From Pseudomonadota bacterium (GTDB lineage Bacteria; Myxococcota_A; UBA796; UBA9615), in the NCBI GenBank assembly GCA_024229515.1, contig JAAESI010000331.1, positions 62,001 through 126,000 on the forward strand: DNA of 64,000 nucleotides, read 5' to 3'. Shown in pieces: positions 44,566 to 52,631 of the stretch. Position numbers and translations under genes: made by a program. Under the pieces are notes generated by a model. That model was given only the letters and a program-made list of their open reading frames with translations, had not been told where the DNA came from and did not search any database. How positions within the stretch are numbered: position 1 is the stretch's first letter; each line of letters opens with the position of its first letter.

Positions 44566-45522
44566 TTAGTCGTCGAGCTCCTCGTAGAAGATGCCGCGGA
44601 TGTTCTCGCGGTCCTTGCCCGCCGCCTTGATCATCCCCTGCAGCGCCTTGCTCATCCAGTTCAGCCGGAGGTCCAGCTTGTCGGACTTGGGCTTGTTCTC
44701 CTGGATCTTCTTGACCGCCTGCCAGCTGGTCTTGAAGTGGGGGAACAGGCCCTTCTTGACGCCTTCCTTGCGGATGCCGACGAGGAAGCGCTGCTCACGC
44801 TCCATCAGGTTCGTGAACATGTCGCACAGCGCCTCTTCGGACAGGCCCTGGCTCAGCAGCTCAGCCTCGATGCTGACCAGCGTCTGCAGCAGCAAGTGGG
44901 CACGCACGTCCGCCACCGGCTTCTGCTCGACGAGGAACGCCTTCATGAACAGCTCGACCGAGGCGTCCACGTACTCGCGCACCTGGCGGCGCAGGTTGCC
45001 CAGGTCCTCCGGCTCGGGCCGGCGGGCCAGCTGCACGTAGCGCAGGTCGACGCCGCCGGTGACCTTCTGGCCGTCGGCCACGCGGATGCGGCCGATCTCG
45101 ACGCCGTTGCGGATCTCCTTCTCGTTGAAGGAGATCTCGTACTCCTCGATCGTCCGCGTCTCCTGACGCTCCGTCGAGTTGTACGCCTGGCGCTTGGAGT
45201 CCGGGTCGTCGGTCTCCTTGTAGGTCAGGAAGATCATGTACTTGCCGGGGGTGTCCGGCACGGGCTCCGAGCGCGCCCCCTCGGGCACGACGATGTCGTT
45301 GCCTTCGGCGTCGATCGCGTAGCCCTCGGTGATCTCGAGGCAGTCGCCCTGGGCCGTCTGCACGACCTCCGGCTTCAAGCCCACGACGACCCCGATTCCA
45401 CAAAGGTACTGGTTGGTCAGGCGCCGCTTCCACAGGAAGTAGCTCTGCTCGTCGCGCAGGTCGACGTCGCTGAGGCACATCCCCTCGAAGGGGCGGATCC
45501 GCTTGTTCGCAATGGCTTCCAT
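44566..45522 (-). CDS. conserved CIS-cluster protein of unknown function, 318 aa
   Basis: It starts 5 bases after the tail protein I-like gene. The N-terminal ~130 residues are beta-rich and have a distinct motif, YFLWKRRLTNQYLCGIGVV, seen as RRLTNQYLCGIGVVVGL, followed by CLEITEGYAIDAEGNDIVVPE, seen as EGYAIDAEGNDIVV. This 'receptor-like beta domain that gives an enclosed, numbered value' is often found next to phage-tail-like baseplates. The C-terminal half is helical with coiled-coil character. A baseplate accessory or fibre adaptor is likely. No catalytic motif is seen. Confidence 0.55.
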   Translation of the reverse strand: MEAIANKRIRPFEGMCLSDVDLRDEQSYFLWKRRLTNQYLCGIGVVVGLKPEVVQTAQGDCLEITEGYAIDAEGNDIVVPEGARSEPVPDTPGKYMIFLTYKETDDPDSKRQAYNSTERQETRTIEEYEISFNEKEIRNGVEIGRIRVADGQKVTGGVDLRYVQLARRPEPEDLGNLRRQVREYVDASVELFMKAFLVEQKPVADVRAHLLLQTLVSIEAELLSQGLSEEALCDMFTNLMEREQRFLVGIRKEGVKKGLFPHFKTSWQAVKKIQENKPKSDKLDLRLNWMSKALQGMIKAAGKDRENIRGIFYEELDD

Positions 45523-45527
45523 CTAGG

Positions 45528-46571
45528 TCATCCCAGCAGGCAGGCGCGACCGAGGGCCGCGTTGGGGCTGAGGGCTTCGGTGCTGCACAGCACCAGCCCA
45601 TTGTGCGTGACTTCTTCGTCCTTGAAACAGATGACGAAGTCGAGGTGAGCGGGCCGCTCCTGCTGCGCAATGCGCGCAACCTGTTCGAGCAGCTCGGCCA
45701 GACGGTCCCGGTACCGCGACACCAGCTTTTCGCGGTAATCCAGGACGATGGTGAAGTACTCCTCGCGGCTGAACCGCGGGGAAGTCAGGAGGTGTTCGCC
45801 GGCGTGCGTGACGTACGGCAGGTTGGCGACTTCGCTGTCGGCCGCCTCGCCGTCGTCTTCCAGCGGGCGCGACAGCGCGCAGTTGCCCAGCTCCATCGGC
45901 TGGGGACCGCGGCGGTGAATGATCGAGCTCTCGAGCCCGGTCAGCGTCTTGATCATCTCCGAGAGGCCGCGGAGCGTGCCCCGCCAGCGGAACAGCTCGA
46001 CCGCCCGGCGCAGGAAGATGCGACGTCGCGTCACCGGGATGCGCTCGTCCAGGGTGAAGTCCAGCCACGAGGCGAGCCACGGCAGGAACTTCGGGTCCAT
46101 GCGGACCGGGTCCATGATCGCGGACCGCGCCGCCACCCCCGCCTCGCTGGCGTGCGCCAACGTCTGGAACACCAGCAGGTAGCGCTTGAGGAAGTCCGCC
46201 TGGCTGCCGTAGCCCGAGGTCTCGTGCTGGATGCCGCGGTTGTAGACCTGCGGCAGGTGCCGGCCCAACCCCTGGGTCGCGACCAACAACGAGACGCGGT
46301 CCCTCGGCTCCAGCTGCGCGTAGTGGACCTGGGCCCCCTCCCGCACGAAGCGGATGTCCGCCGAATCGGGCGCCATCTCCAGCACCGTCGCAGCGGTGCC
46401 GCCGCGGGGGCGGATCTTCACCCCAACGATGCGTCCGTCGAGCACCCGCCGGACCTCGTGCACGTACTCCACCTCGCAGGGATTCCCCAGCGCGTGGCGC
46501 ACGATCGACATGCCCGTGTCGGCGGGGAGCCGCTCACGGATCAGTCGTTCGAGGGTGGCGAGGTGCTGCAT
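45528..46571 (-). CDS. phage tail protein I-like baseplate protein (TIGR02242-type)
   Basis: 347 residues. The middle part has the family pattern FLPWLASWLDFTLDERIPVTRRRIFLRRAVELFRWRGTLRGL, seen as LPWLASWLDF, RRIFLRRAVELFR and RWRGTLRGLSEM. This is typical of P2 gpI / Afp12-type wedge proteins that connect gpJ to the fibres. The first ~120 residues are beta-rich; the last ~100 resemble a tail-associated adaptor with DKEEVTHNGL (seen as FKDEEVTHNG). Translation is coupled with the gpJ-like gene upstream (5-base gap). It is a structural protein of a contractile injection system. Confidence 0.8.
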   Translation of the reverse strand: MQHLATLERLIRERLPADTGMSIVRHALGNPCEVEYVHEVRRVLDGRIVGVKIRPRGGTAATVLEMAPDSADIRFVREGAQVHYAQLEPRDRVSLLVATQGLGRHLPQVYNRGIQHETSGYGSQADFLKRYLLVFQTLAHASEAGVAARSAIMDPVRMDPKFLPWLASWLDFTLDERIPVTRRRIFLRRAVELFRWRGTLRGLSEMIKTLTGLESSIIHRRGPQPMELGNCALSRPLEDDGEAADSEVANLPYVTHAGEHLLTSPRFSREEYFTIVLDYREKLVSRYRDRLAELLEQVARIAQQERPAHLDFVICFKDEEVTHNGLVLCSTEALSPNAALGRACLLG

Positions 46572-46576
46572 GGACG

Positions 46577-49500
46577 TCAGTCAGCCTCGACCAGGACGGT
46601 GGGCGTGCCGCTGAGCACGAACAGCTGCCCCGGCTTGCCCGCCTTGGGGAGCTTGCGCACGTAGCCGGCGGGGGCCCCGGGGGGCGGCGCGCGGAGCACC
46701 ACGCACTCCTCGACGTGCCGGATCTCCGGGATCTCCTTGAGGATGTGCTGCAGGTCCTGCGGCCGAGGCACGTCGCCGAAGGGCCAACCGGTCTGGTCGA
46801 CGCCGCCGGTGAACGGGTCGAGGAAGCGCTTGATCCACTCCTCCGCCCGCTCGCGCACGCCCGAGGGGTTGGTCCGCGGAATCAGCAGCGCCCGCATCTC
46901 GACCGTGACCTCGATGAGCTCGGCCATCTCGACGCGGACCTCGGTGTTGATGAGCGCGCGCTCCTGCACGTACTCCTGCACCACCCGCAGCAGACCGATC
47001 TCTTCGGCGTCGGGGATCTCGCCGGTCTTGCCGTCCCGCCGGGGCAGCACCGTCAGGCGCACCACCCACGGGTCGTCCATCGCGTCCTTGTAGGCGTGGC
47101 AGCGGGCGAGCGTGCCCGAGGCCTCCTTGGCGATGATCTCGAAGTCCTCCGTCGTCACCGCCCGGCTTCGGCCGGTCAGCGCCTTGGGGGCCCGCTTGAT
47201 GAGGTCGTCGATGGACTCGACGTCCCGGCCGCCGGTGGCCGCGAACGGGTTGTGGACCCGGACCTGCGAGCCGAAGCTGGGACACACCCCGATGGAGGCG
47301 GCGGGCACGTTGCCCTTGCGGCCGTCGGTGGTGAAGTAGTGGTTCACGACGAGGTTGTGGGTGCCCGCCTTGGGGATGGCGCCGTGCACTCCGTCGCCGA
47401 AGCGGACGGTGCCGCGGACCGAGTCGACCGCGTACTGCGGGTCGTTGCGGTCGGCGTCGCGCAGGTCGTCGTCCAGGCTCAGATCCCAGACCCCGCGCTT
47501 GCCGTTCTGGTCGACCTCGACCTCCACGAAAGACTCCTTGTGGAGGTCCTCGGGGATGGACGCGAGCAGGTCCGGCGTCGGGATGACGGCCGGCTGGTGC
47601 AGCAACTGCACCTCCTGGCTGGGCACCCCGTAGGCGCTGAACTTCTCCAACTCGCGGCGCTGCAGGTTGGTCACCTCCGCGGCGTTCAAGAGCACGTGCG
47701 TCACGCGCGGGTACCGGATGGGGCCCCAGGTGCCGTCGGCGCGCTTGACCGCCTCGGGCAGCTTGCAGCGGATCCACCGGACCTTCGGCGCGTTTCGCTC
47801 GCCGCCCCCGAGCACGGGGATGACGACGCGGAGGAAGCCGCTGCCGCGGAAGTCGAACGACGTCGGCAGGTAGCGCATCTCGCGCCACTTCTCACCGTCG
47901 AGGTACTCCCACACCGCCGTGCGCTCGGTGCCCTTCACGGGCTCGCCGGTCATGCGGAAGTAGATCGAGACCTCTTCGCCCGCGGGGAGATCCCGGTCGA
48001 ACTGGAGGTAGATGCTGCGGCCGCTGCGGTGCGTCTCCACGGGGGCGATCCAGGGGAACTTGGTCGCCTTGCGGGAGGTCAGCGAGCGGCTCACAAGCGG
48101 GCGGATCGACGTGAACCGGGGGTTGTTCCGGTTCAGGTTCGCGCCCAGCGCCTCGAAGTCGTGGAGCACGTGGCGGTACCAGTCCTCGCCCTCTTCGGTC
48201 TTCTTCTTCCGCTTGCCGCCGCCGCGGTGCTGGATGCGGATGCCGAAGAACTGCGGGTGGTAGTGCACGTCCCGCTTCACGAAGATGCCGGTCGCCTTGC
48301 CCTTGCCGGCCTTCTTCTTCTTGTCGTCCGCGTCGGGGTCGTCGCCCTCGCGGGTCTCGCCGACGTTCATCTCCACCTGGTCGGTGAGCTCGGCGTTGGT
48401 CAGCACCAGCCGCAGCCAGTACGTCTCCTGGTTCAACAGCCCCACCTGGGTGATGCCCTTGAACTGGGTCGACGGCTGCAGCGACATGCGAACGGTGAAG
48501 AACTGGTCCTCTTCGCTGTACTGCGGCTGCATGTCGGCGAAACAGAACTCGGTGAACTTCTGCCCCTCGTCGTCCTGCAGCTTCACGTCGTTCCAGCGCG
48601 ACTTGGCGCGGTACTGGAGCTTGAAGTTGTAGCGGCGGAGGTCGTCCTCCAAGCCCCACTCGCCCGCGCGGGGGTACTTGTAGTTCTTGAAGAAGTAGCT
48701 GAACTCGACGTCGATACGCTCGACCGTGTCCTCGAACACGTCGCTGCCCATGTACATCGCGTGGTTCTCGGCCGGCGCGATCGAGAACTCGCTGCTGCCG
48801 TAGGGCTCGACCGGCGGGCTCTCCAGGCTGGCCTGCTCCAGGCGGTTGATGTCGGGCCCCTTCAGCAGGAGCACCTTGATCTGCCGCTCGAGGCTGACGA
48901 CCAGCTCGCCCTCATCGGTAAGGGCGGCGATGTCGACGGCGCGCGAACGCGTCGCCTGGAAGCGCGCGGGGGTGGCCGCGTCCGCCGGGAGGGGGCCGTG
49001 GATCCAGGCATCGAGTCCGCGCATCTGGAGGTTGCGGTCGGGCAGTTCGGCCCAGCGTCCGTCCTCCGTGAAGTAGAACCACTGCTGCCCGGGCACGTAC
49101 GTCGGCGCGACCCGCAGGCTAAGGCGGGGGAAGCGGATGATGAACGCTTCCTTGTTGCCGGGCCGGATGGGCTCGCTGAAGCGGAACTCCAGGGTGTTGT
49201 CGCCGGTCTTGCTGACCAGCAGCTCCATCGGGTGGCTGTCGCCCCGGCGGGGACGGAACCGGCCCTTGGGGTGCTCGCGGATGAGCTCCAGGTAGTACTT
49301 CTCGAAGTCCAGCGCGCCGCGCACCCAGTAGCGGGCGAGGTTGCGGCCGCCGTCCGTGACCAGGTCGGTCTCGTCCTCGGCCCAGTCGGCGATGGCGGTC
49401 TGCGGCTCGAGGCCGGCCGCGAGCAGGTTGCGGCTGTCGACCCAGGGGATCCACTCCTCGCCCGCGCGGTGCTCCCACCGGAAGAACTTCTGGAGGTCGA

Positions 49501-50194
49501 ACAGCTTGCCCTGCTCGTTGCCCTTGAGCTCGACGTGGAGGGTGACCTCCTCGTCGGTGTGGAGCCGCTCGAGCAGGTTGTGCCCGAGGTACAGGTACTG
49601 ATCGTAGATGTTGGCCTGGAGGTTGTTCCGATCCGGGTCGGGCTCCAGCAGCGGCAGGCCCGCGGTCTCCCCCGCCAGCTCGCCCAGCTCGTACACCGGG
49701 GGGGCGTCCTCTTCAGCCTCGATGATGCGCTCGATCGCGAGCACCTCACGGGTGGCGTCGCTCTCGCCCTCGATCTTGAGGCCGATGATGCGCTCCAGCT
49801 TCGGGTTGCAGACCGTGAGGTCGCGCACGGAGATGAAGCGGAGCTCGTCGACGTCCTCGGTCTGCTCGGTGGCGACCTCGGTCAGCTTCGGCACCCGGAT
49901 GGGGCCCGTCGCGTCGTTGATCTTCTGGAACGCCACCAGCGTGCCGGCCGGCAGCGCGCTGCCCTGGCGCTCACCGATGAAGTTGAGGAAGTGGATGTAG
50001 GTGGCGTCGGGGACGCGGTTGAGGCGGTAGATGACCATCTCGGTCATCCACGCGAACAGCTGCACCAGCGTGATGCCGGGGTCGCTGTCGTTGAAGTTGG
50101 TCCACTCGGGGCAGTAGACGGGGATGAGCTGCTTGGCTCGCTCGACAATCTCCGCGTAGGTCAGGTCGTCGAGGTTGGGAGCTTCAATCGGCAC
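46577..50194 (-). CDS. gpJ/gp6-like baseplate wedge protein, 1205 aa
   Basis: GTG start; overlaps the gp25 gene by 11 bases. N-terminal residues 10-75 contain YCPEWTNFNDSDPGITLVQLFAW, seen as TNFNDSDPGITLVQL and FAWMTEMVIYRLN, which is the hallmark of the 'putative baseplate assembly protein' (J-like) family in CIS. A middle beta-rich part has a large insert with a Lys-rich KKKKAGKGK patch. The C-terminal ~300 residues carry the gpJ core: VRFGDGVHGAIPKAG, seen as RFGDGVHGAIPKAG, TGRSRAVTTEDFEIIAKEA and the LIEVTVEMRALLIP segment. It builds the baseplate wedge that triggers contraction. The length, about twice that of P2 J, is usual for eCIS/Afp11-like forms. Confidence 0.88.
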   Translation of the reverse strand: MPIEAPNLDDLTYAEIVERAKQLIPVYCPEWTNFNDSDPGITLVQLFAWMTEMVIYRLNRVPDATYIHFLNFIGERQGSALPAGTLVAFQKINDATGPIRVPKLTEVATEQTEDVDELRFISVRDLTVCNPKLERIIGLKIEGESDATREVLAIERIIEAEEDAPPVYELGELAGETAGLPLLEPDPDRNNLQANIYDQYLYLGHNLLERLHTDEEVTLHVELKGNEQGKLFDLQKFFRWEHRAGEEWIPWVDSRNLLAAGLEPQTAIADWAEDETDLVTDGGRNLARYWVRGALDFEKYYLELIREHPKGRFRPRRGDSHPMELLVSKTGDNTLEFRFSEPIRPGNKEAFIIRFPRLSLRVAPTYVPGQQWFYFTEDGRWAELPDRNLQMRGLDAWIHGPLPADAATPARFQATRSRAVDIAALTDEGELVVSLERQIKVLLLKGPDINRLEQASLESPPVEPYGSSEFSIAPAENHAMYMGSDVFEDTVERIDVEFSYFFKNYKYPRAGEWGLEDDLRRYNFKLQYRAKSRWNDVKLQDDEGQKFTEFCFADMQPQYSEEDQFFTVRMSLQPSTQFKGITQVGLLNQETYWLRLVLTNAELTDQVEMNVGETREGDDPDADDKKKKAGKGKATGIFVKRDVHYHPQFFGIRIQHRGGGKRKKKTEEGEDWYRHVLHDFEALGANLNRNNPRFTSIRPLVSRSLTSRKATKFPWIAPVETHRSGRSIYLQFDRDLPAGEEVSIYFRMTGEPVKGTERTAVWEYLDGEKWREMRYLPTSFDFRGSGFLRVVIPVLGGGERNAPKVRWIRCKLPEAVKRADGTWGPIRYPRVTHVLLNAAEVTNLQRRELEKFSAYGVPSQEVQLLHQPAVIPTPDLLASIPEDLHKESFVEVEVDQNGKRGVWDLSLDDDLRDADRNDPQYAVDSVRGTVRFGDGVHGAIPKAGTHNLVVNHYFTTDGRKGNVPAASIGVCPSFGSQVRVHNPFAATGGRDVESIDDLIKRAPKALTGRSRAVTTEDFEIIAKEASGTLARCHAYKDAMDDPWVVRLTVLPRRDGKTGEIPDAEEIGLLRVVQEYVQERALINTEVRVEMAELIEVTVEMRALLIPRTNPSGVRERAEEWIKRFLDPFTGGVDQTGWPFGDVPRPQDLQHILKEIPEIRHVEECVVLRAPPPGAPAGYVRKLPKAGKPGQLFVLSGTPTVLVEAD

Positions 50195-50591
50195 CGATGA
50201 ACTCCTGGAGTTGCACGAGGTGGACGAGGTTCTGGTGGTTGTTGGACCGCCGAACCGTGTAGCCGACGTGAATCCGAATCTGGTTCGGGTTCTCAGGGTC
50301 GGGCTTGGCCGCGACCTCGTCGACGTCGATGCGCGGCTCCCACGTGGCGAGAGCGGAGCGAACCATGCTCTCGGCCTGGTGGCGGGTGCCGGACGAATTG
50401 GTGGAGAAGATCAGGTCCTGCAACGGGCAACCGAACTCAGGGAGCATCTGCCGCTCCCCGGGCTGGGTGTTGAGGATGATGTGGATGCATTCGGTGATGT
50501 TCCGCTCGTGCTCGCTGAGCGCGACGCCGCCGTCGTCTTCACGCGGACGTACAGGAAACGACCAGCCCCGACCGAGGTACTCACGACTCAC
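50184..50591 (-). CDS. gp25-like baseplate protein
   Basis: 135 residues, GTG start. The gp25/GPW pattern is clear: GRGWSFPVR, LSEHERNITECIHIILNTQPGERQMLPEFG, seen as NITECIHIILNTQPGER and MLPEFGC, then SALATWEPRIDVDEV with the ExR-like W-E-P-R-I at the sheath-contact strand. gp25 nucleates the sheath at the baseplate in phages, T6SS (TssE) and eCIS. It is the first gene of the minus-strand cluster; about 100 bases upstream are non-coding and may hold the promoter. Confidence 0.9.
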   Translation of the reverse strand: MSREYLGRGWSFPVRPREDDGGVALSEHERNITECIHIILNTQPGERQMLPEFGCPLQDLIFSTNSSGTRHQAESMVRSALATWEPRIDVDEVAAKPDPENPNQIRIHVGYTVRRSNNHQNLVHLVQLQEFIGAD

Positions 50592-50694
50592 GGAACCCCC
50601 TCCATTTTGAGGCGCCTATGGAATGCACACGTCCCCCCGCGCACGTGCGAAGGGCGAGAATTGTCCGTCAGCCGGAACGGCGGCGCAAGTTGGG

Positions 50695-51657
50695 CTAGTT
50701 CTTGGAGCGCTTCCGGCGCCGGCGCGGGGCCTCGCTGAGCCTTCCCGCTTCGTCTTCGGCGACGCTCAATTGGCCGCCCTCACCGGGCACGATGAGCTCC
50801 AGGCCGCCCTTGGCGCCCTCCATCTGGATCAGCAGCGCCTGCTCGCGGGCCTCATCACCGAGGGCGCGGGCGCCGAGCACCGCCAGCTCGAGATCTTCGC
50901 CGGAGGCCCACTCCTGGGCGAGCTCCTCGCCCTCGATCGACGCCGGGAAGGCGGTCCAGAGCACGCTCGCGGCGCGGCGGCGGGTGGCCGGCTCCCTCGC
51001 TTTGCGGGCCGATCGGGCGAGCCGGGTGCGCGCCCCGCGGTAGCCGTCGGCGACGGCGCGGGCGGCGGTGATCATGCGCTTGCCCACCGACACCCCGCGC
51101 TTGGTGGGGATCTTGCGGTCCATCGTCATCTCGAAGGCGCCGTCCACGAACTTCGCCCCGGGGTGCCGGGTCAACAGCGCGGCGATCGCGTCCTTGGCGC
51201 CCGCGTCCAGCGCCGCCAGCGCCTTCGCCTCGTCGCCGGTGATCCGCGCCACCGCGTCGAACTTCTCGTCCCCGGTGCGGTGATCGGGGAGCGGGATCCC
51301 CTGCCGCACGATGCGCACGTCCTGGGGCAGCCCGTCGGCGACGACGCGGATCCGGGACACCGCCCCGCCGGTCTTGCCCACGGTGCTCATCGTCACGACC
51401 ACGTCCGCCGCTTCGGATGCGTCGGCGAGCTTCGCCTCGATCCGGCGGAGCTGCCGCACGTGCTTGACGTACGCCCGCACGAACAGGCCGGGGACGCCGA
51501 TCAGGGACAGCGCGACGACCGCCCAGCCGAGCTCCGCGACGCCGCCGTCGATCATCTGCACGCCCGTCATGGCGCCGATGCCCGCGAAGAAGGAGATCGC
51601 CACGGCCAGGCGGCTGGCTCGGAGCCACTGGCGGAAGGACAGGTTGGCAGCGCTCAC
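50695..51657 (-). CDS. hypothetical membrane protein, 320 aa
   Basis: Two membrane segments near the N-terminus (about 17-37 and 44-63) are followed by a ~250-residue cytoplasmic part with a mixed alpha/beta stretch (ADVVVTMSTVGKTGGAVSRI, seen as VVVTMSTVGKTGG) and long Arg/Ala-rich helices, ending in RRRRKRSKN. No family is recognised. It has its own orientation upstream of the CIS operon; a basic tail suggests contact with nucleic acid or membrane surface. Confidence 0.55.
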   Translation of the reverse strand: MSAANLSFRQWLRASRLAVAISFFAGIGAMTGVQMIDGGVAELGWAVVALSLIGVPGLFVRAYVKHVRQLRRIEAKLADASEAADVVVTMSTVGKTGGAVSRIRVVADGLPQDVRIVRQGIPLPDHRTGDEKFDAVARITGDEAKALAALDAGAKDAIAALLTRHPGAKFVDGAFEMTMDRKIPTKRGVSVGKRMITAARAVADGYRGARTRLARSARKAREPATRRRAASVLWTAFPASIEGEELAQEWASGEDLELAVLGARALGDEAREQALLIQMEGAKGGLELIVPGEGGQLSVAEDEAGRLSEAPRRRRKRSKN

Positions 51658-51758
51658 GCCCCTATCAAACCACGTCAGCCGGCGTCAGCCGATCCGTCGC
51701 GGCCGGGATCCCATCCTTCGGGAAACGGGTCACACCGACCCACCACCAGGAGACTTCC

Positions 51759-52625
51759 ATGACCCGCTTCGCCCGTTCCCCCCTCGCCGCCGCCCTGCTG
51801 CTCCTCCCCAGCCTCGCCCTCGCCGAAGCCCCCGCCAGCGTGGCCGGCATCGCCCTGGGCGGCTGCGACGGCATCGAGCAGATCCCCTCGGAGTACGCCG
51901 AAGACGGCATGTGCCAGGCCGAGGACTCCAGCGCGTTCATCTGCGAGGAGGCGGGCGACGGGCGGATCGCCTGCTGGATGGACGAGGCGGACCTGGGGCA
52001 CGGCGTCGACGCCTGGCTCACGACGACCGAGGACGGCCCGTACGGCACCTACGTCATCTACGGACAGGCGTGGACCGACGCGGCGCGAACGAACGGAGCC
52101 CACTTCTGCTGCTCCTACGCGGTGGAGGATCGGGTCTCCCGCGGCTACGCCTTCGAGCCCGACCCCCACGGCAACTTCGTCGACATCCTCTACATCGACG
52201 GCAGCGCCAACGACGACGTCATCGAGGCGGTCGACCACGCGGGGAACGACCTGACCTACCCGATCGATTCGACCGGCAGCTCGTTCCACAACCTCCGCCT
52301 CGACGTCGACGCACTCGCAGGCGATGACGACCTGTACGGCAGCGACGAGAAGAGTGACGAGTTCTTCGAGATCCTCCGCGGCGGCGACGACCGGGACACG
52401 ATCGACGCCGGCTGAGGCCAGGACCGGCTCTGCGGCGGCAGGGGCCGCGACACGCTCACCGGCGGGGGCGACGACGACTTCCTCTTCGGGGGCAGCGGCC
52501 GCGACACCCTCAACGCCGGCGGCGGCACCGACACCTGCCCCTACCTCTTCGGAGGCGACACCATCACCGCCTGCGAGGACACCGGCCCGGCGCTCTTGCG
52601 CGCCGCAGCGGCGGTCTGCCGCTGA
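51759..52625 (+). pseudogene. secreted RTX-repeat protein interrupted by an in-frame TGA
   Basis: ATG 51759 begins a Sec signal (LLLLPSLALA). The mature part has six Cys, likely disulfide-bonded, then an acidic calcium-binding region. TGA at 52413-52415 stops the frame after DDRDTIDAG, but the same frame goes on with RTX-type GG-x-G-x-D nonapeptides (GQDRLCGGRGRDTLTGGGDD, seen as CGGRGRDTLTGGG and FGGSGRDTLNAGG) and ends at 52625 with a Cys-containing tail. In RTX arrays the lost residue is normally Gly or Asp, so GGA to TGA fits. As written the protein lacks most of its calcium-binding roll. Confidence 0.7.
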
Positions 52626-52631
52626 GCAGCC

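Noticed and set aside
43279..45648. 789-codon plus-strand frame
   Set aside because: Antisense to three minus-strand genes with recognisable features (lipobox, CIS protein motifs).
46715..50200. 1161-codon plus-strand frame
   Set aside because: Antisense shadow of the gpJ-like gene, which has clear family motifs.
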